DNA of 64,000 bases from Salinimicrobium sp035607535 (GCF_035607535.1 NZ_JAYDZX010000001.1:372001-436000); one strand, 5' to 3'; counted from the first letter of the stretch, positions 42,672 to 52,321 are shown. Program-made: numbers and translations. Notes: generated from the sequence alone by a model not told the origin.

Positions 42672-45474
42672 AAGATTCTTAATCTTTTCAATCCTTGCAT
42701 TCACCTGCTTACCGATCTTTGGACAACATAACGTCTATTTGAAAGCGGAGCTCAATGATTCCATAAAATCACTTTACATTCAGCAAACGCTGGAATACAG
42801 GAACATGAGCAATGATACGCTGCATGAGATATATTTGAGCGATTGGATGAATGCTTTTTCTGATAGTCGCACTCCTCTTGCCCGTCGATTTTACGAAGAT
42901 TACGATCGCAGTTTCCATTTTGCGAGACAGGAAAAAAGAGGAGGAACTACTATGAACTCTATAATGGGAGATTCCTTTGATCTTCTGGAGTGGGAACGAC
43001 CCAAAGGACAACCCGATTTGATAAAAATAATTCCGAAGCAGCCTGTAGCGCCTCGTGAGAAATATGTGATCAACCTAAATTACTCGGTCAAGATCCCCAG
43101 TGATGAATTTACCCGTTACGGATATCAAAATAACGGGAACTATGGGATGAGATACTGGTTCATTGTTCCAGGAGTTTATAATGATGGCTGGCAGGTATAT
43201 AGCCATAAAAACCTTAATGATCTTTATCTTCCTAAACTTGCTCTGGACATTCAGCTAACCATTCCTTCAAAACTTGCAGCTATTTCGGCTCTTAAAATGG
43301 AAAAAATTGAACCTGAAGGAGGCAAGAAGACGGTTTTCCTGACCGGAGATGAACGATTGGACACTGAACTCTTTCTCACTACAGATGTTGTTTTCGACGA
43401 CTTAAAAGTTGACAGTCTCCATGTGATAAGCAATATTACAGACAGCGGTGTAAATGCGGGTATGAAATCTTTCTTTGTGAGGAGGATTGTCAATTTCCTC
43501 AACAATAATTTGGGCTCCTATCCTCATCCATTTATCTTATCAACTCAACAGGATTATGCTTCAAATCCTGTGTATGGACTAAACCAGCTACCCAAATTTT
43601 TGAGACCTTTCCCCGATGGGTTTGGTTATGAGCTTAAACAACTAAAAACCCTTACCGAAAATTACCTTGAAAATACACTCCTGCTGAATCCAAGGGAGGA
43701 TAAATGGATCTTTGATGCCATACAGATCTACCTGATGATGGAGTATATTGAGGAGCATTACCCCGACTTAAAATTACTGGGGAGTTTAAGTGAAGTCATA
43801 GGAGTGAGATGGTTCCATGCCTCCAATCTTTCCTTTAACGATCAATACCCACTCATGTATCTTTTTGTGGCACGTAAGCACCTGGATCAACCGCTCACTA
43901 CTCCACAGGATTCTTTGATTAAATTCAATAAAAACATTGCCAATCCTTTTAAGGCGGGAGTAGGTATGAATTACTTGGACCATTTTCTCCAGGACAACAC
44001 CATTTCCTATTCTATCAAAGAGTTTTATGAAAAATACCAGCTTAAACATGTTGATTCACAAGATTTTGAAAACCTGCTTAAATCCAATGCAGGAAAAGAT
44101 ATCAATTGGTTCTTTGATGAATATCTGGATACAAAGGATGAAATCGACTTCAAGATTCGTAGCCTCAACAGAGAGGGGGATTCGCTAAGAGTAACTCTTA
44201 GAAACAAAACAGGAACTACTGCACCAATACCGGTCTACGGTCTTCATGATGATGAAATTGTGTTCAAAAAGTGGGTCGAACATTCTCCAGACTACCGTAC
44301 CGTCTATATTCCCGCCAAACGTGTTAAACAGGTGGCAATAAATCATGAGGGACTGGTTCCTGAGATCAACAGGAGGAATAATTACCGAACTGTAGGTGGT
44401 ATTATGAACCGTCCTCTACAATTCAGGCTTTTTAAAGATGTCGAAGATCCAAGGTATCAACAGGTTTTCTTTATGCCCGAGTTCCAATATAATTTATATG
44501 ACGGCCTGGCCCTCGGTGTAAAATTGTACAACAAGACTGTTCTGGATCGCAATTTCGAATATAACTTTTCCCCCTTTTATGCGACAAGGAGTAAAACCAT
44601 TGTGGGAAATGCAGGGCTGTCCCATCAAATATTTTTTGACGATGGTCTATACTTGATCAAATATGGAATAGGTGGTAGCAGGTATCATTTTGGTTATGAC
44701 CTCATGTATCAACGTCTCACCCCGTACCTTGCACTTTTCTTCCGGGATTCCTATATGAGAAACGGCAAAAAGGAAAGGATAATGGTACGAAATGTCAATG
44801 TATATCGTGACGAGAACGAATTCACAGATCTTGAAATACCAGATTACAGTATTTTTAATATTAACTACTCCTTTAATAATCCAGGGATGGTGACCCGGCT
44901 TTCGGGGGCAGTTGATTTCCAGCTCGCACAGCAATTCAGCAAGTCATCCCTAACTCTGGAATACAGTCAATTGCTGAAGAATGACCGGCAGATAAATCTA
45001 CGCTTCTTTGGTGGCGCCTTTTTGTATAACGATATGCCCCAGTCTGACTACTTTAGTTTTGCCCTGGATCGTCCTACAGATTATCTCTTTGACTATAATT
45101 ACTACGGAAGAAGTGAAACCAGCGGAGTTTTCAGTCAGCAGATCATTCTTGCTGAAGGTGGGTTCAAATCCATGCTGGAGCCGGAATTTGCCAACCAATG
45201 GATCACTACGGTTAACGGAAGCATTACCCTTTGGAAATGGATCTTTGCCTACAGCGATGTGGGACTGGTAAAGAACCGAAATGATGATGCCAAATTGTTA
45301 TATGATTCCGGAATACGTCTAAGTCTGGTACAGAACTACTTCGAAATTTTCTTTCCGGTCCATTCCAGTGAAGGTTGGGAATTTGAAGGAGGGAATTATG
45401 ATCAAAAAATCAGGTTCATAGCTACCTTGGACCTACAAACCCTCGCCGGACTCTTTACCCGAAGCTGGTTTTAA
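42664..45474 (+). CDS. M1-peptidase-like protein lacking zinc ligands, with C-terminal barrel
   Basis: A 936-residue exported protein. The start is a TTG that gives a good SPI signal (NIRFLIFSILAFTCLPIFGQ). Residues 22-500 follow the layout of M1 (gluzincin) aminopeptidases: N-terminal beta domain, then LKTLTENYL (325-335) and WIFDAIQIYLMMEYIEEHYPDLKL (348-371), where HExxH and the downstream glutamate should be. No HExxH occurs anywhere in the protein, so the site is degenerate. Residues about 575-936 are strand-rich with alternating aromatics (EFQYNLYDGLALGVKLYNKT) and end in F (TRSWF), as in outer-membrane beta-barrels. Probably a non-catalytic, surface-anchored scaffold or transporter; this is inference. 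Confidence 0.8.
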   Translation: MNIRFLIFSILAFTCLPIFGQHNVYLKAELNDSIKSLYIQQTLEYRNMSNDTLHEIYLSDWMNAFSDSRTPLARRFYEDYDRSFHFARQEKRGGTTMNSIMGDSFDLLEWERPKGQPDLIKIIPKQPVAPREKYVINLNYSVKIPSDEFTRYGYQNNGNYGMRYWFIVPGVYNDGWQVYSHKNLNDLYLPKLALDIQLTIPSKLAAISALKMEKIEPEGGKKTVFLTGDERLDTELFLTTDVVFDDLKVDSLHVISNITDSGVNAGMKSFFVRRIVNFLNNNLGSYPHPFILSTQQDYASNPVYGLNQLPKFLRPFPDGFGYELKQLKTLTENYLENTLLLNPREDKWIFDAIQIYLMMEYIEEHYPDLKLLGSLSEVIGVRWFHASNLSFNDQYPLMYLFVARKHLDQPLTTPQDSLIKFNKNIANPFKAGVGMNYLDHFLQDNTISYSIKEFYEKYQLKHVDSQDFENLLKSNAGKDINWFFDEYLDTKDEIDFKIRSLNREGDSLRVTLRNKTGTTAPIPVYGLHDDEIVFKKWVEHSPDYRTVYIPAKRVKQVAINHEGLVPEINRRNNYRTVGGIMNRPLQFRLFKDVEDPRYQQVFFMPEFQYNLYDGLALGVKLYNKTVLDRNFEYNFSPFYATRSKTIVGNAGLSHQIFFDDGLYLIKYGIGGSRYHFGYDLMYQRLTPYLALFFRDSYMRNGKKERIMVRNVNVYRDENEFTDLEIPDYSIFNINYSFNNPGMVTRLSGAVDFQLAQQFSKSSLTLEYSQLLKNDRQINLRFFGGAFLYNDMPQSDYFSFALDRPTDYLFDYNYYGRSETSGVFSQQIILAEGGFKSMLEPEFANQWITTVNGSITLWKWIFAYSDVGLVKNRNDDAKLLYDSGIRLSLVQNYFEIFFPVHSSEGWEFEGGNYDQKIRFIATLDLQTLAGLFTRSWF

Positions 45475-45584
45475 GCAATTTTCATTTTCTTAATGAAAAT
45501 CGACCATTTGAAGATACTTTATATTATTCTCATTATTAAGTAATATTTCTTGATGAAAAACGATTTTTAGCTACTTCTGTTGAA

Positions 45585-45615
45585 TTGTAATTAATCATTG
45601 TTTTCTGTACATTTG
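45585..45615 (+). promoter_or_regulatory. Bacteroidetes-type promoter of the E1 gene
   Basis: TTG (45585-45587), 20-base spacer, TACATTTG (45608-45615). The ATG is 21 bases downstream. Confidence 0.7.
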
Positions 45616-45636
45616 CTGTAATCTTAAACATGTATT

Positions 45637-48051
45637 ATGCAGAGTGAAACCTCCTCAAAAAGTGCAATTTCTTTTGAAGATTTTAAGGCGCAGGTGCTGA
45701 GTGATTATAAGCTGGCGGTAACGAGCCGTGAGTGTAGTCTTTTAGGAAGACGGGAAGTACTCACAGGTAAGGCCAAATTCGGAATTTTTGGTGATGGAAA
45801 GGAAGTGCCACAATTGGCATGGGCAAAGGTTTTCGAAAATGGTGATTTCCGGTCGGGCTATTACAGGGATCAGACCTTTATGATGGCTATAGGTGCCATG
45901 AATATTCAGCAATTCTTTGCAGGCTTGTATGCCACTACAGATATTGAACAGGAACCCAGTTCTGCCGGCCGACAAATGGGTGGTCATTTTGCCACTCACA
46001 GTTTGAATGAGGACGGTACGTGGAAAAATCTCACTCAACAAAAGAACTCCAGTGCAGATATCTCTCCTACCGCGGGTCAAATGCCCCGACTCCTTGGTCT
46101 TGCGCAGGCGTCAAAAATCTACAGAAATGTAGAAGGCCTCGATTCCGAAAAATTTTCGAAGAATGGAAATGAAATTGCCTGGGGAACTATAGGTAATGCC
46201 AGTACCAGTGAAGGCCTTTTTTGGGAAACCATAAATGCTGCAGGGGTACTTCAGGTCCCCATGGTCATGAACGTTTGGGATGATGAGTATGGAATTTCTG
46301 TACATGCGAGACATCAAACCACCAAACAGAATATTTCTGAAGTTCTAAAAGGATTCCAAAGAGACAAGGGAGAAAATAACGGTTACGAAATCTTTACCGT
46401 AAATGGTTGGGATTATCCTGCATTAATAGAAACATACGAGAAAGCGAGTAAGCTAGCCAGGGAGGAGCATACTCCTGTTTTGATCCATGTTCAGCAACTC
46501 ACCCAGCCCCAAGGTCATTCAACATCGGGCTCTCACGAGCGCTACAAGAGTGAAGACAGACTGCAATGGGAACGTGAATACGACTGTAATGTAAAGATGA
46601 GAGAGTGGATGATCGCCACAAACATCGCTACAGAGGAAGAGTTACAGGAAATAGAAAAAGACATTAAAAAACAGGTTAGGGATGGCAAGAAGGCCGCCTG
46701 GGAAGCCCACATGGCACCTGTTAAGAATAAAGTCCAGGATGTTTTACCGGTGCTCGAGAGAGCGGCAGAAAGTAGCCAGAACAAAAATTTCATTCTTCAG
46801 TTAAAGAATGAACTTCAGGGGAACAAAGAACCTCTTAAACGGGATATTCTCGTGGCAGCCCGTAAGACCTTGAGGTACATGAGAGGAGAGGACTCTTCAG
46901 CAAAAACAGAACTGATAGATTTCATCGACAAGTTTACTGAAGAAACCCGTCCCCAGTACAGTAGTCATTTATATAGTTCTTCAGAATACAAGGCATTAAA
47001 CATTGAGCCGGTAGAGCCAACTTATGATGAATCTTCAGAAGATGTTGACGGGCGTCTCATTCTTAGGAATAACTTTGACAAGATCTTTGAAAAACATCCT
47101 GAATCACTCATTTTTGGAGAGGATACCGGAGAAATTGGTGACGTAAACCAGGGGCTTGAAGGACTTCAGGAAAAATACGGAGAACTGAGAATTGCCGATA
47201 CAGGAATACGGGAGGCAACAATTCTGGGACAGGGAATTGGAATGGCCATGAGAGGTCTTCGGCCAATAGCAGAGATCCAGTATCTGGATTATCTACTGTA
47301 TTCATTACAGATCATGAGTGATGATCTCGCAACCCTCCAGTACAGAACACGCGGAAAACAAAAAGCACCACTTATTATTAGAACCCGTGGACACAGGCTG
47401 GAAGGGATCTGGCATAGCGGCTCCCCAATGGGAGGAATCCTTCACTTGATCCGAGGAATTCACGTGCTGGTGCCACGTAACATGACAAAGGCAGCAGGAT
47501 TCTACAATACCCTGCTGGAGAGTGATGAACCGGCACTGATCGTGGAATCTCTGAATGGTTACCGCCTGAAGGAGAAAATGCCGACTAACCTTGGAGAATT
47601 TAAAACTCCTATCGGGGTGGTTGAAACAGTTAAACAAGGTGAAGATATTACCCTTGTCTCCTATGGATCCACTTTACGATTGGTGGAACAGGCAGCTAAA
47701 GAGTTACAGGAAGTAGGAATTGATGCCGAAGTAATCGACGTGCAGTCTCTCCTGCCTTTCGATCTTAACAAGGACATAGCAAAGAGCGTTGGAAAGACCA
47801 ACAGGTTGCTTGTTATTGATGAAGACGTTCCGGGAGGAGCCTCAGCCTATATTCTGCAAAAGATCCTGGAAGAACAGGATGCGTGGAAACAACTCGATAG
47901 TAAACCTCAAACTTTAACAGCAAAAGAGCATCGTCCGGCCTACGGAACAGACGGAGATTACTTTTCAAAACCATCTGTAGAAGATATTTTTGAGAAAGTA
48001 TATGAGATCATGCATGAATCCAATCCTGCAGAATTTCCGGAGTTGAAATAG
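45637..48051 (+). CDS. 2-oxo acid dehydrogenase E1, alpha and beta fused
   Basis: An 804-residue thiamine-diphosphate enzyme with the E1 alpha part (1-390) and E1 beta part (450-800) in one chain. Seen: FRSGYYRDQTFMMAIG, GNASTSEGLFWETINAAG with VWDDEYGIS as the TPP-binding region, then the beta part: FGEDTGEIGDVNQGLEGLQ, GIREATILGQGIGMAMRG and DEDVPGGASAYILQ. It should decarboxylate a branched-chain 2-oxo acid or a related substrate and acylate a lipoyl E2. Fused E1 of this type is common in Bacteroidetes. Own promoter upstream and a terminator just after the stop, so it is monocistronic; E2 and E3 are elsewhere. A second ATG at 45630 is out of frame. Confidence 0.9.
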   Translation: MQSETSSKSAISFEDFKAQVLSDYKLAVTSRECSLLGRREVLTGKAKFGIFGDGKEVPQLAWAKVFENGDFRSGYYRDQTFMMAIGAMNIQQFFAGLYATTDIEQEPSSAGRQMGGHFATHSLNEDGTWKNLTQQKNSSADISPTAGQMPRLLGLAQASKIYRNVEGLDSEKFSKNGNEIAWGTIGNASTSEGLFWETINAAGVLQVPMVMNVWDDEYGISVHARHQTTKQNISEVLKGFQRDKGENNGYEIFTVNGWDYPALIETYEKASKLAREEHTPVLIHVQQLTQPQGHSTSGSHERYKSEDRLQWEREYDCNVKMREWMIATNIATEEELQEIEKDIKKQVRDGKKAAWEAHMAPVKNKVQDVLPVLERAAESSQNKNFILQLKNELQGNKEPLKRDILVAARKTLRYMRGEDSSAKTELIDFIDKFTEETRPQYSSHLYSSSEYKALNIEPVEPTYDESSEDVDGRLILRNNFDKIFEKHPESLIFGEDTGEIGDVNQGLEGLQEKYGELRIADTGIREATILGQGIGMAMRGLRPIAEIQYLDYLLYSLQIMSDDLATLQYRTRGKQKAPLIIRTRGHRLEGIWHSGSPMGGILHLIRGIHVLVPRNMTKAAGFYNTLLESDEPALIVESLNGYRLKEKMPTNLGEFKTPIGVVETVKQGEDITLVSYGSTLRLVEQAAKELQEVGIDAEVIDVQSLLPFDLNKDIAKSVGKTNRLLVIDEDVPGGASAYILQKILEEQDAWKQLDSKPQTLTAKEHRPAYGTDGDYFSKPSVEDIFEKVYEIMHESNPAEFPELK

Positions 48052-48070
48052 TACTGTAATTTTTATAATA

Positions 48071-48104
48071 AAAAGCCACAAGAGCATCTGCCCTTGTGGC
48101 TTTT
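48071..48104. terminator. Bidirectional terminator after the E1 gene
   Basis: Stem AAAAGCCACAAG (48071-48082) / CTTGTGGCTTTT (48093-48104) followed by T's; the convergent lipoprotein gene ends at 48106. Confidence 0.9.
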
Positions 48105-48105
48105 T

Positions 48106-48654
48106 TTACATCCAGGAGAATTGAGATATTGTTATTCCTCTGTAACAATCGTCCTGGCAACCAAAGGGTACAAAGCCGCACAAGACCATGACCCCTTCTT
48201 CATTTGTTTCGAAATAAATTCTGTTTGCATCGGAATCTGCAATAAGGTATTGTGCCAGGCAACTCCTGTAAAGCTCATCCATAGTTACCGGTGCTGCCCC
48301 TTCGGAATGCTTCCCAAGATCCTTTTTAGATTCTTCTGCGTAAGAAAAGGTAGTTTTCTTCTTCCCATCTTCTTCTGAGATCACATAAGCTTCGTAATGT
48401 CGTGAGATTACTTTTCCTCTCTCTACAGTTATTTTGGTCTCACTGCCGATTCCGGTAAACGACTGCTCAAGAAAAATATAGAAATAGGAATTTTCGTTTT
48501 TAGTTTTCAGTTCATCCCATTCCTGTTTACTTTCCATAAAGTTGAACCCATGTTCTCCTTCAATGTTCACATTTTCACGAACAGTTTCAATACTGCAGGA
48601 TATCAACAGCAAACAAAAAAGAAGAAAAATTAAGTGAGTGTAGTTTTTTTTCAT
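48106..48654 (-). CDS. Small lipoprotein of unknown function
   Basis: A 182-residue lipoprotein with an SPII signal (LLISC, C20). The mature part contains WDELKTKNENSYFYIFLEQSFTG, VERGKVISRHYEAYVI and a C-terminal CGFVPFGCQDDCYRGITISQF with three cysteines, at least two of which could pair. No family is recognised. It is a single gene, downstream shares the terminator of E1, and the 166-bp gap upstream holds no clear promoter match. Confidence 0.65.
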   Translation of the reverse strand: MKKNYTHLIFLLFCLLLISCSIETVRENVNIEGEHGFNFMESKQEWDELKTKNENSYFYIFLEQSFTGIGSETKITVERGKVISRHYEAYVISEEDGKKKTTFSYAEESKKDLGKHSEGAAPVTMDELYRSCLAQYLIADSDANRIYFETNEEGVMVLCGFVPFGCQDDCYRGITISQFSWM

Positions 48655-48820
48655 AGCTCCATGTTTTCCTGAAATTTAAAGGAATTTCGAGATATTATTC
48701 ATAGTTTTAACTCATTTATTTTCAGTTACTTGTAATTATTGTAAATCCTGAAGATTTTTTACATTTACGGAAGAAGACCAGTAAAAAAAGGCATTTTTGA
48801 GGGGTGAATGTTCAAAGAAA

Positions 48821-50332
48821 TTACATCCAGGGCCTATTTGTACTTTCAATTTTGAAGAGCAGGTAGTTGATCAAAGGCTGCACCCGGGATTTATACACCA
48901 TGGGAAAGTGCACATCCCCTCCGGCTGAGTGAAAAGTAAGGTTAATAAGTCCCCTTCTCCTGTACCACAATGGCTGACTCATAGAAACCGACTGCAACCT
49001 GAACATCTCCAGATACTCCTCCTTCTGTAGCCAAACACCGGAGTGTTTAATGAGAAAATCCCTGGAAATCCCCAATTTTAATTTTCTAAAGTAGAAGTAA
49101 TTATATGTTGCAACCAAAAGAATATATACAAATGCAATGGCTGCAAACCAGGCGACTGTGATGAGTTGAGCATAAAAAAATAAAAGGCCTGAAATAATTA
49201 CCAGAGGAATCATTCCTCTGGAGATCTTACGCCACAATAAGAATTTGCTTGGCAGAATGAAAAAATCCTCCTCTATACTGCTTTTGTAGAAATACTTTTT
49301 GACTTGGGACACAACATCTGGAGGTAAGCCAACTACTTTAATCTGATTCTTTTCCAGGTCATTTTCACTGCTGGCCAATGAAATTTTAACCTGATAAAGG
49401 TCCATTTTTTGCTGAATAGGATTTGTGAGTACCTGTAAAAGCTGAATTCTACTGGCACGAAGATTTACTCTTGTATTATTTCTAAGTCCCATTTCTACCT
49501 GCAAAGTATCCCTGAACTTTTTTAAATGCAGATCAAAATATTTAATGACCGTTTCCCCAACAGTAATAATCATTCCTACTAAAAGAAGAAAGATGATAAG
49601 CATGAATTTCCCCTGAGCCCAAAACATTTCTGGCTCCCCGAGTTGAGAGGATAGTTCCTCATTGAACATAAACTGCTCTCTAAGTGTAAAATAAAAAGCT
49701 ATTATGATCCCAACTCCCCGTAAATAATTGGAGGTTAAACCCAGTTTAAAAAGGGTGAAGAGGCTAACCTTATGCTCCCATTCTGGAACAGCTTTAGAAG
49801 TAATATAGTCTTCAGATTCCACAACGCATTCTTCTTCCTCCTGTGGCTGTTTTCTTTCTTCTTCGGCATGTGCCATTAATTTTTCAGCAAGGGAATTCGC
49901 CTTCTCCTGACTAAGGGCTCTAATCTCCACTTCTTTTTCCTGACTTCCGGCAGTTTCCACAACTACGCTATAGACCCCAATAACCCTCTGTAGAATATTT
50001 CTTTTAAAGTTTACCTGCTGGATCTTCCTGAAAGGAAGGTTGATAGTATCAGTTGAAAAAACGCCTTTTTGGAGCACAAACTCCTCCTTCTTTTCATCGA
50101 TGTGGAATTTGAAATTCAGAAAATAAAGAATGCTATAGGCGAGACTCAGTAAAAGGATAAGGATGAGCGCAGCACCCGCCAAAAAAAGGGTTCGGGGACT
50201 AAATTCTCCAATAGCAAAGTAGATCACCATAACCCAAAGGTTTCGGGCTATGTGGTAAAGAGAGGTAGCAAATATTAGGACGAGACCTACTACAGATTGC
50301 CGTTGAGGCTGTGCAAAACTGAAATCAGGCAT
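48821..50332 (-). CDS. YdbT-like membrane protein with three bPH_2 domains
   Basis: A 503-residue inner-membrane protein with pairs of membrane segments (about 15-65, 195-260, 365-410) alternating with bPH_2 domains at roughly 70-145 (VLQKGVFSTDTINLPFRKIQQVNFKRN), 270-345 (VEMGLRNNTRVNLRASRIQLLQV) and 415-495 (KHSGVWLQKEEYLEMFRLQSVSM). Its start overlaps the YdbS-like gene by 8 bases. YdbS/YdbT pairs are widespread; roles in membrane stress or lipid homeostasis have been proposed but are not established. Confidence 0.85.
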   Translation of the reverse strand: MPDFSFAQPQRQSVVGLVLIFATSLYHIARNLWVMVIYFAIGEFSPRTLFLAGAALILILLLSLAYSILYFLNFKFHIDEKKEEFVLQKGVFSTDTINLPFRKIQQVNFKRNILQRVIGVYSVVVETAGSQEKEVEIRALSQEKANSLAEKLMAHAEEERKQPQEEEECVVESEDYITSKAVPEWEHKVSLFTLFKLGLTSNYLRGVGIIIAFYFTLREQFMFNEELSSQLGEPEMFWAQGKFMLIIFLLLVGMIITVGETVIKYFDLHLKKFRDTLQVEMGLRNNTRVNLRASRIQLLQVLTNPIQQKMDLYQVKISLASSENDLEKNQIKVVGLPPDVVSQVKKYFYKSSIEEDFFILPSKFLLWRKISRGMIPLVIISGLLFFYAQLITVAWFAAIAFVYILLVATYNYFYFRKLKLGISRDFLIKHSGVWLQKEEYLEMFRLQSVSMSQPLWYRRRGLINLTFHSAGGDVHFPMVYKSRVQPLINYLLFKIESTNRPWM

Positions 50333-50858
50333 GTTTATAGATTCGGGAAGAAATTTCCTCTTTTACAGAGGTAGCTGTTGCAGGATCAAGACCGGGAACG
50401 CTGATATCACTTCCAGATCCCCCCGCTGTAAATACTTTTACAGTGGCAATATTCAGCATTTTATCCAAAAAGGAACGTTCAACCGAAACATGCTGAATCC
50501 TGTTGAAAGGAACAACAGTAGTGCGTTCAAATAAAAAGCCTCTCTTGAAAATAATATCCTGCTCCCTTAAACCATAACCACTTCTCCTAATATACATGAC
50601 ATTGTTAAAAAATGTCCATGCAAGGATAACTGCCAGGAAAGCCACTCCCCACCAAAGCCACTTGTGGACCTGTGGAGGTGAAAAATAAAATGCCACTACA
50701 AGCCCAATTGTGAAGAACAGGAAAGAAGTAACTGTTCCCACCTGCAATTTCACCAGGTACTTCCTGGAGATCGGTTGCAGTTTTACCTCCTCAAGCTTTG
50801 GAAGGGATTCTACCTCCAGCTGAAAGTTAGAGAATCGCTCTGCTTCTAAGGAATCCAT
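50325..50858 (-). CDS. YdbS-like bPH_2 membrane protein
   Basis: A 177-residue membrane protein with two hydrophobic segments (about 38-80) followed by one bPH_2 domain (FKRGFLFERTTVVPFNRIQHVSVERSFLDKML, about 104-135, and VFTAGGSGSDISVPGLD). It overlaps menB by 13 bases upstream and the YdbT-like gene by 8 bases downstream, so the three are translated as a coupled unit. It likely acts as a partner of the YdbT-like protein. Confidence 0.85.
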   Translation of the reverse strand: MDSLEAERFSNFQLEVESLPKLEEVKLQPISRKYLVKLQVGTVTSFLFFTIGLVVAFYFSPPQVHKWLWWGVAFLAVILAWTFFNNVMYIRRSGYGLREQDIIFKRGFLFERTTVVPFNRIQHVSVERSFLDKMLNIATVKVFTAGGSGSDISVPGLDPATATSVKEEISSRIYKHA

Positions 50859-51685
50859 TTCTTATCGAAGTTTGGTTTTCTCTTTTCTAAAAAGGCATTA
50901 CGCCCTTCTTTTGCTTCATCGGTCATATAGGCCAACCGGGTTGCTTCTCCGGCAAAGACTTGTTGCCCTACCATACCATCGTCTGTTAGGTTCATCGCGA
51001 ATTTCAACATCTTGATAGAAGTTGGAGACTTTGCAAGGATCTCCTGCGCCCATTCGTAAGCTGTATTTTCCAATTCATCGTGCGGTACAACGGCATTGAC
51101 CATCCCCATTTCAAAAGCTTCCTGAGCCGAATAATTCCTTCCTAAAAAGAAGATCTCCCGGGCTTTTTTTTGCCCCACCATTTTCGCGAGGTAAGCTGAA
51201 CCGTACCCGCCATCGAAGCTGGTTACATCGGCATCGGTCTGCTTAAAGATAGCATGTTCTTTACTGGCCAATGTAAGGTCACAAACCACATGAAGACTGT
51301 GGCCGCCACCTACAGCCCAACCCGGAACAACGGCAATAACTGCTTTAGGCATGAACCTTATTAATCGCTGCACTTCCAGGATGTTTAACCGATGCATACC
51401 GTCCTCGCCTACATATCCCTGATGCCCCCGGGCTCTTTGATCTCCCCCGCTGCAAAAGCTGTAAACCCCGTCCTTAGGAGAAGGTCCTTCAGCAGAAAGA
51501 AGCACTACTCCAATAGATGTATCTTCCTGAGCATCGTAAAAAGCATCATACAGCTCACTGGTAGTTTTTGGCCTAAAGGCATTACGCACTTCAGGTCGGT
51601 TAAAAGCTATTCGCGCAACTCCATTGCTCTTTTTATAGGTAATATCTTCGTATTCTTTAGCCGTTTGCCAATTAATAGTAGTCAT
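50846..51685 (-). CDS. menB: 1,4-dihydroxy-2-naphthoyl-CoA synthase
   Basis: A 279-residue crotonase-fold enzyme that cyclises o-succinylbenzoyl-CoA in menaquinone synthesis. Seen: FCSGGDQRARGHQGYVGEDGMHRLNILEVQRLIR, AVVPGWAVGGGHSLHVVCDL (oxyanion hole region), and TDADVTSFDGGYGSAYLAKMVG, all MenB features (aspartate in place of the crotonase glutamate). It precedes the YdbS gene with a 13-base overlap. Menaquinone is the usual respiratory quinone of this phylum. The rest of the pathway found in the window is menD, menF and a menI-like gene, further along the same strand. Confidence 0.95.
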   Translation of the reverse strand: MTTINWQTAKEYEDITYKKSNGVARIAFNRPEVRNAFRPKTTSELYDAFYDAQEDTSIGVVLLSAEGPSPKDGVYSFCSGGDQRARGHQGYVGEDGMHRLNILEVQRLIRFMPKAVIAVVPGWAVGGGHSLHVVCDLTLASKEHAIFKQTDADVTSFDGGYGSAYLAKMVGQKKAREIFFLGRNYSAQEAFEMGMVNAVVPHDELENTAYEWAQEILAKSPTSIKMLKFAMNLTDDGMVGQQVFAGEATRLAYMTDEAKEGRNAFLEKRKPNFDKKWIP

Positions 51686-51736
51686 AGTAAGTTAATTTCA
51701 GTAAAAATATGGTTTTCCCACAAGAAAGGCCAATAA

Positions 51737-51765
51737 AAAAGTCCGTCGTTAGAGGACGGACTTTT
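51737..51765 (-). terminator. Intrinsic terminator after the DUF2059 gene
   Basis: Stem AAAAGTCCGTC (51737-51747) / GACGGACTTTT (51755-51765), with a T run on the minus strand. It separates the DUF2059 gene from menB. Confidence 0.88.
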
Positions 51766-51784
51766 CTAAAAATATGGCAAACAT

Positions 51785-52192
51785 TTACTGCTGCATGTAT
51801 TTCATCATTATAGGCTGCAGCTCCTGCCCCCACTGCTGACCTATTTCCATACCTTTTCTGGTAAGCTCTGGAGTAATGGCCCTCATCTTTTCCCCTACCG
51901 GAGTTTGATAAAAAGCAAGAATCTCATCAATTTCAGCTTCTGTGAATTCTTCAATATATACCTGAGCCAATTTGGTGTAAATATCTTCCAGGCTTGTCAT
52001 CATTTCCTTTTTAAATGCCTCTCTATTTTCTTCGGGCATCATTTTGACGATAGGTTCCAGTATAATATCGAATTGTTGGCCCGAAGTCATTTTAATTAGT
52101 TCAACGGCTTTTTTCTGAACGTCATTTTTTACCTGAGCCTGAGACTGAAATCCCATAAACATCAGAAATACCACGCATAATACTTTTTTCAT
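51785..52192 (-). CDS. DUF2059 secreted protein
   Basis: A 135-residue exported protein: SPI signal MKKVLCVVFLMFMGFQSQAQ, then the DUF2059 pattern VELIKMTSGQQFDIILEPIVKMM, YIEEFTEAEIDEILAFYQTPVGEKM and EIGQQWGQELQPIMMKYMQ. The helical, acidic protein is probably periplasmic, function unknown. Confidence 0.87.
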   Translation of the reverse strand: MKKVLCVVFLMFMGFQSQAQVKNDVQKKAVELIKMTSGQQFDIILEPIVKMMPEENREAFKKEMMTSLEDIYTKLAQVYIEEFTEAEIDEILAFYQTPVGEKMRAITPELTRKGMEIGQQWGQELQPIMMKYMQQ

Positions 52193-52215
52193 AAAGAAGG
52201 TTTTATTGTTAGCAG

Positions 52216-52245
52216 CAAAAATAATAGTTTAATTTAGTCTTCAAA
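52216..52245 (-). promoter_or_regulatory. Candidate promoter of the DUF2059 gene
   Basis: On the minus strand TTTG (52242-52245), 18-base spacer, TATTTTTG (52216-52223), 24 bases before the start codon. Confidence 0.5.
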
Positions 52246-52313
52246 GATTTAACCTGGCCATAGCTTAAAACGCATTTACAATAGAAAAAATCAAGAGCAG
52301 GCATCGCCTTTAT

Positions 52314-52321
52314 TAAATTTG
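52314..52321 (+). promoter_or_regulatory. Candidate -7 box of the gene at 52356
   Basis: TAAATTTG matches TAnnTTTG, 34 bases before the ATG; no TTG at the right spacing. Confidence 0.35.
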
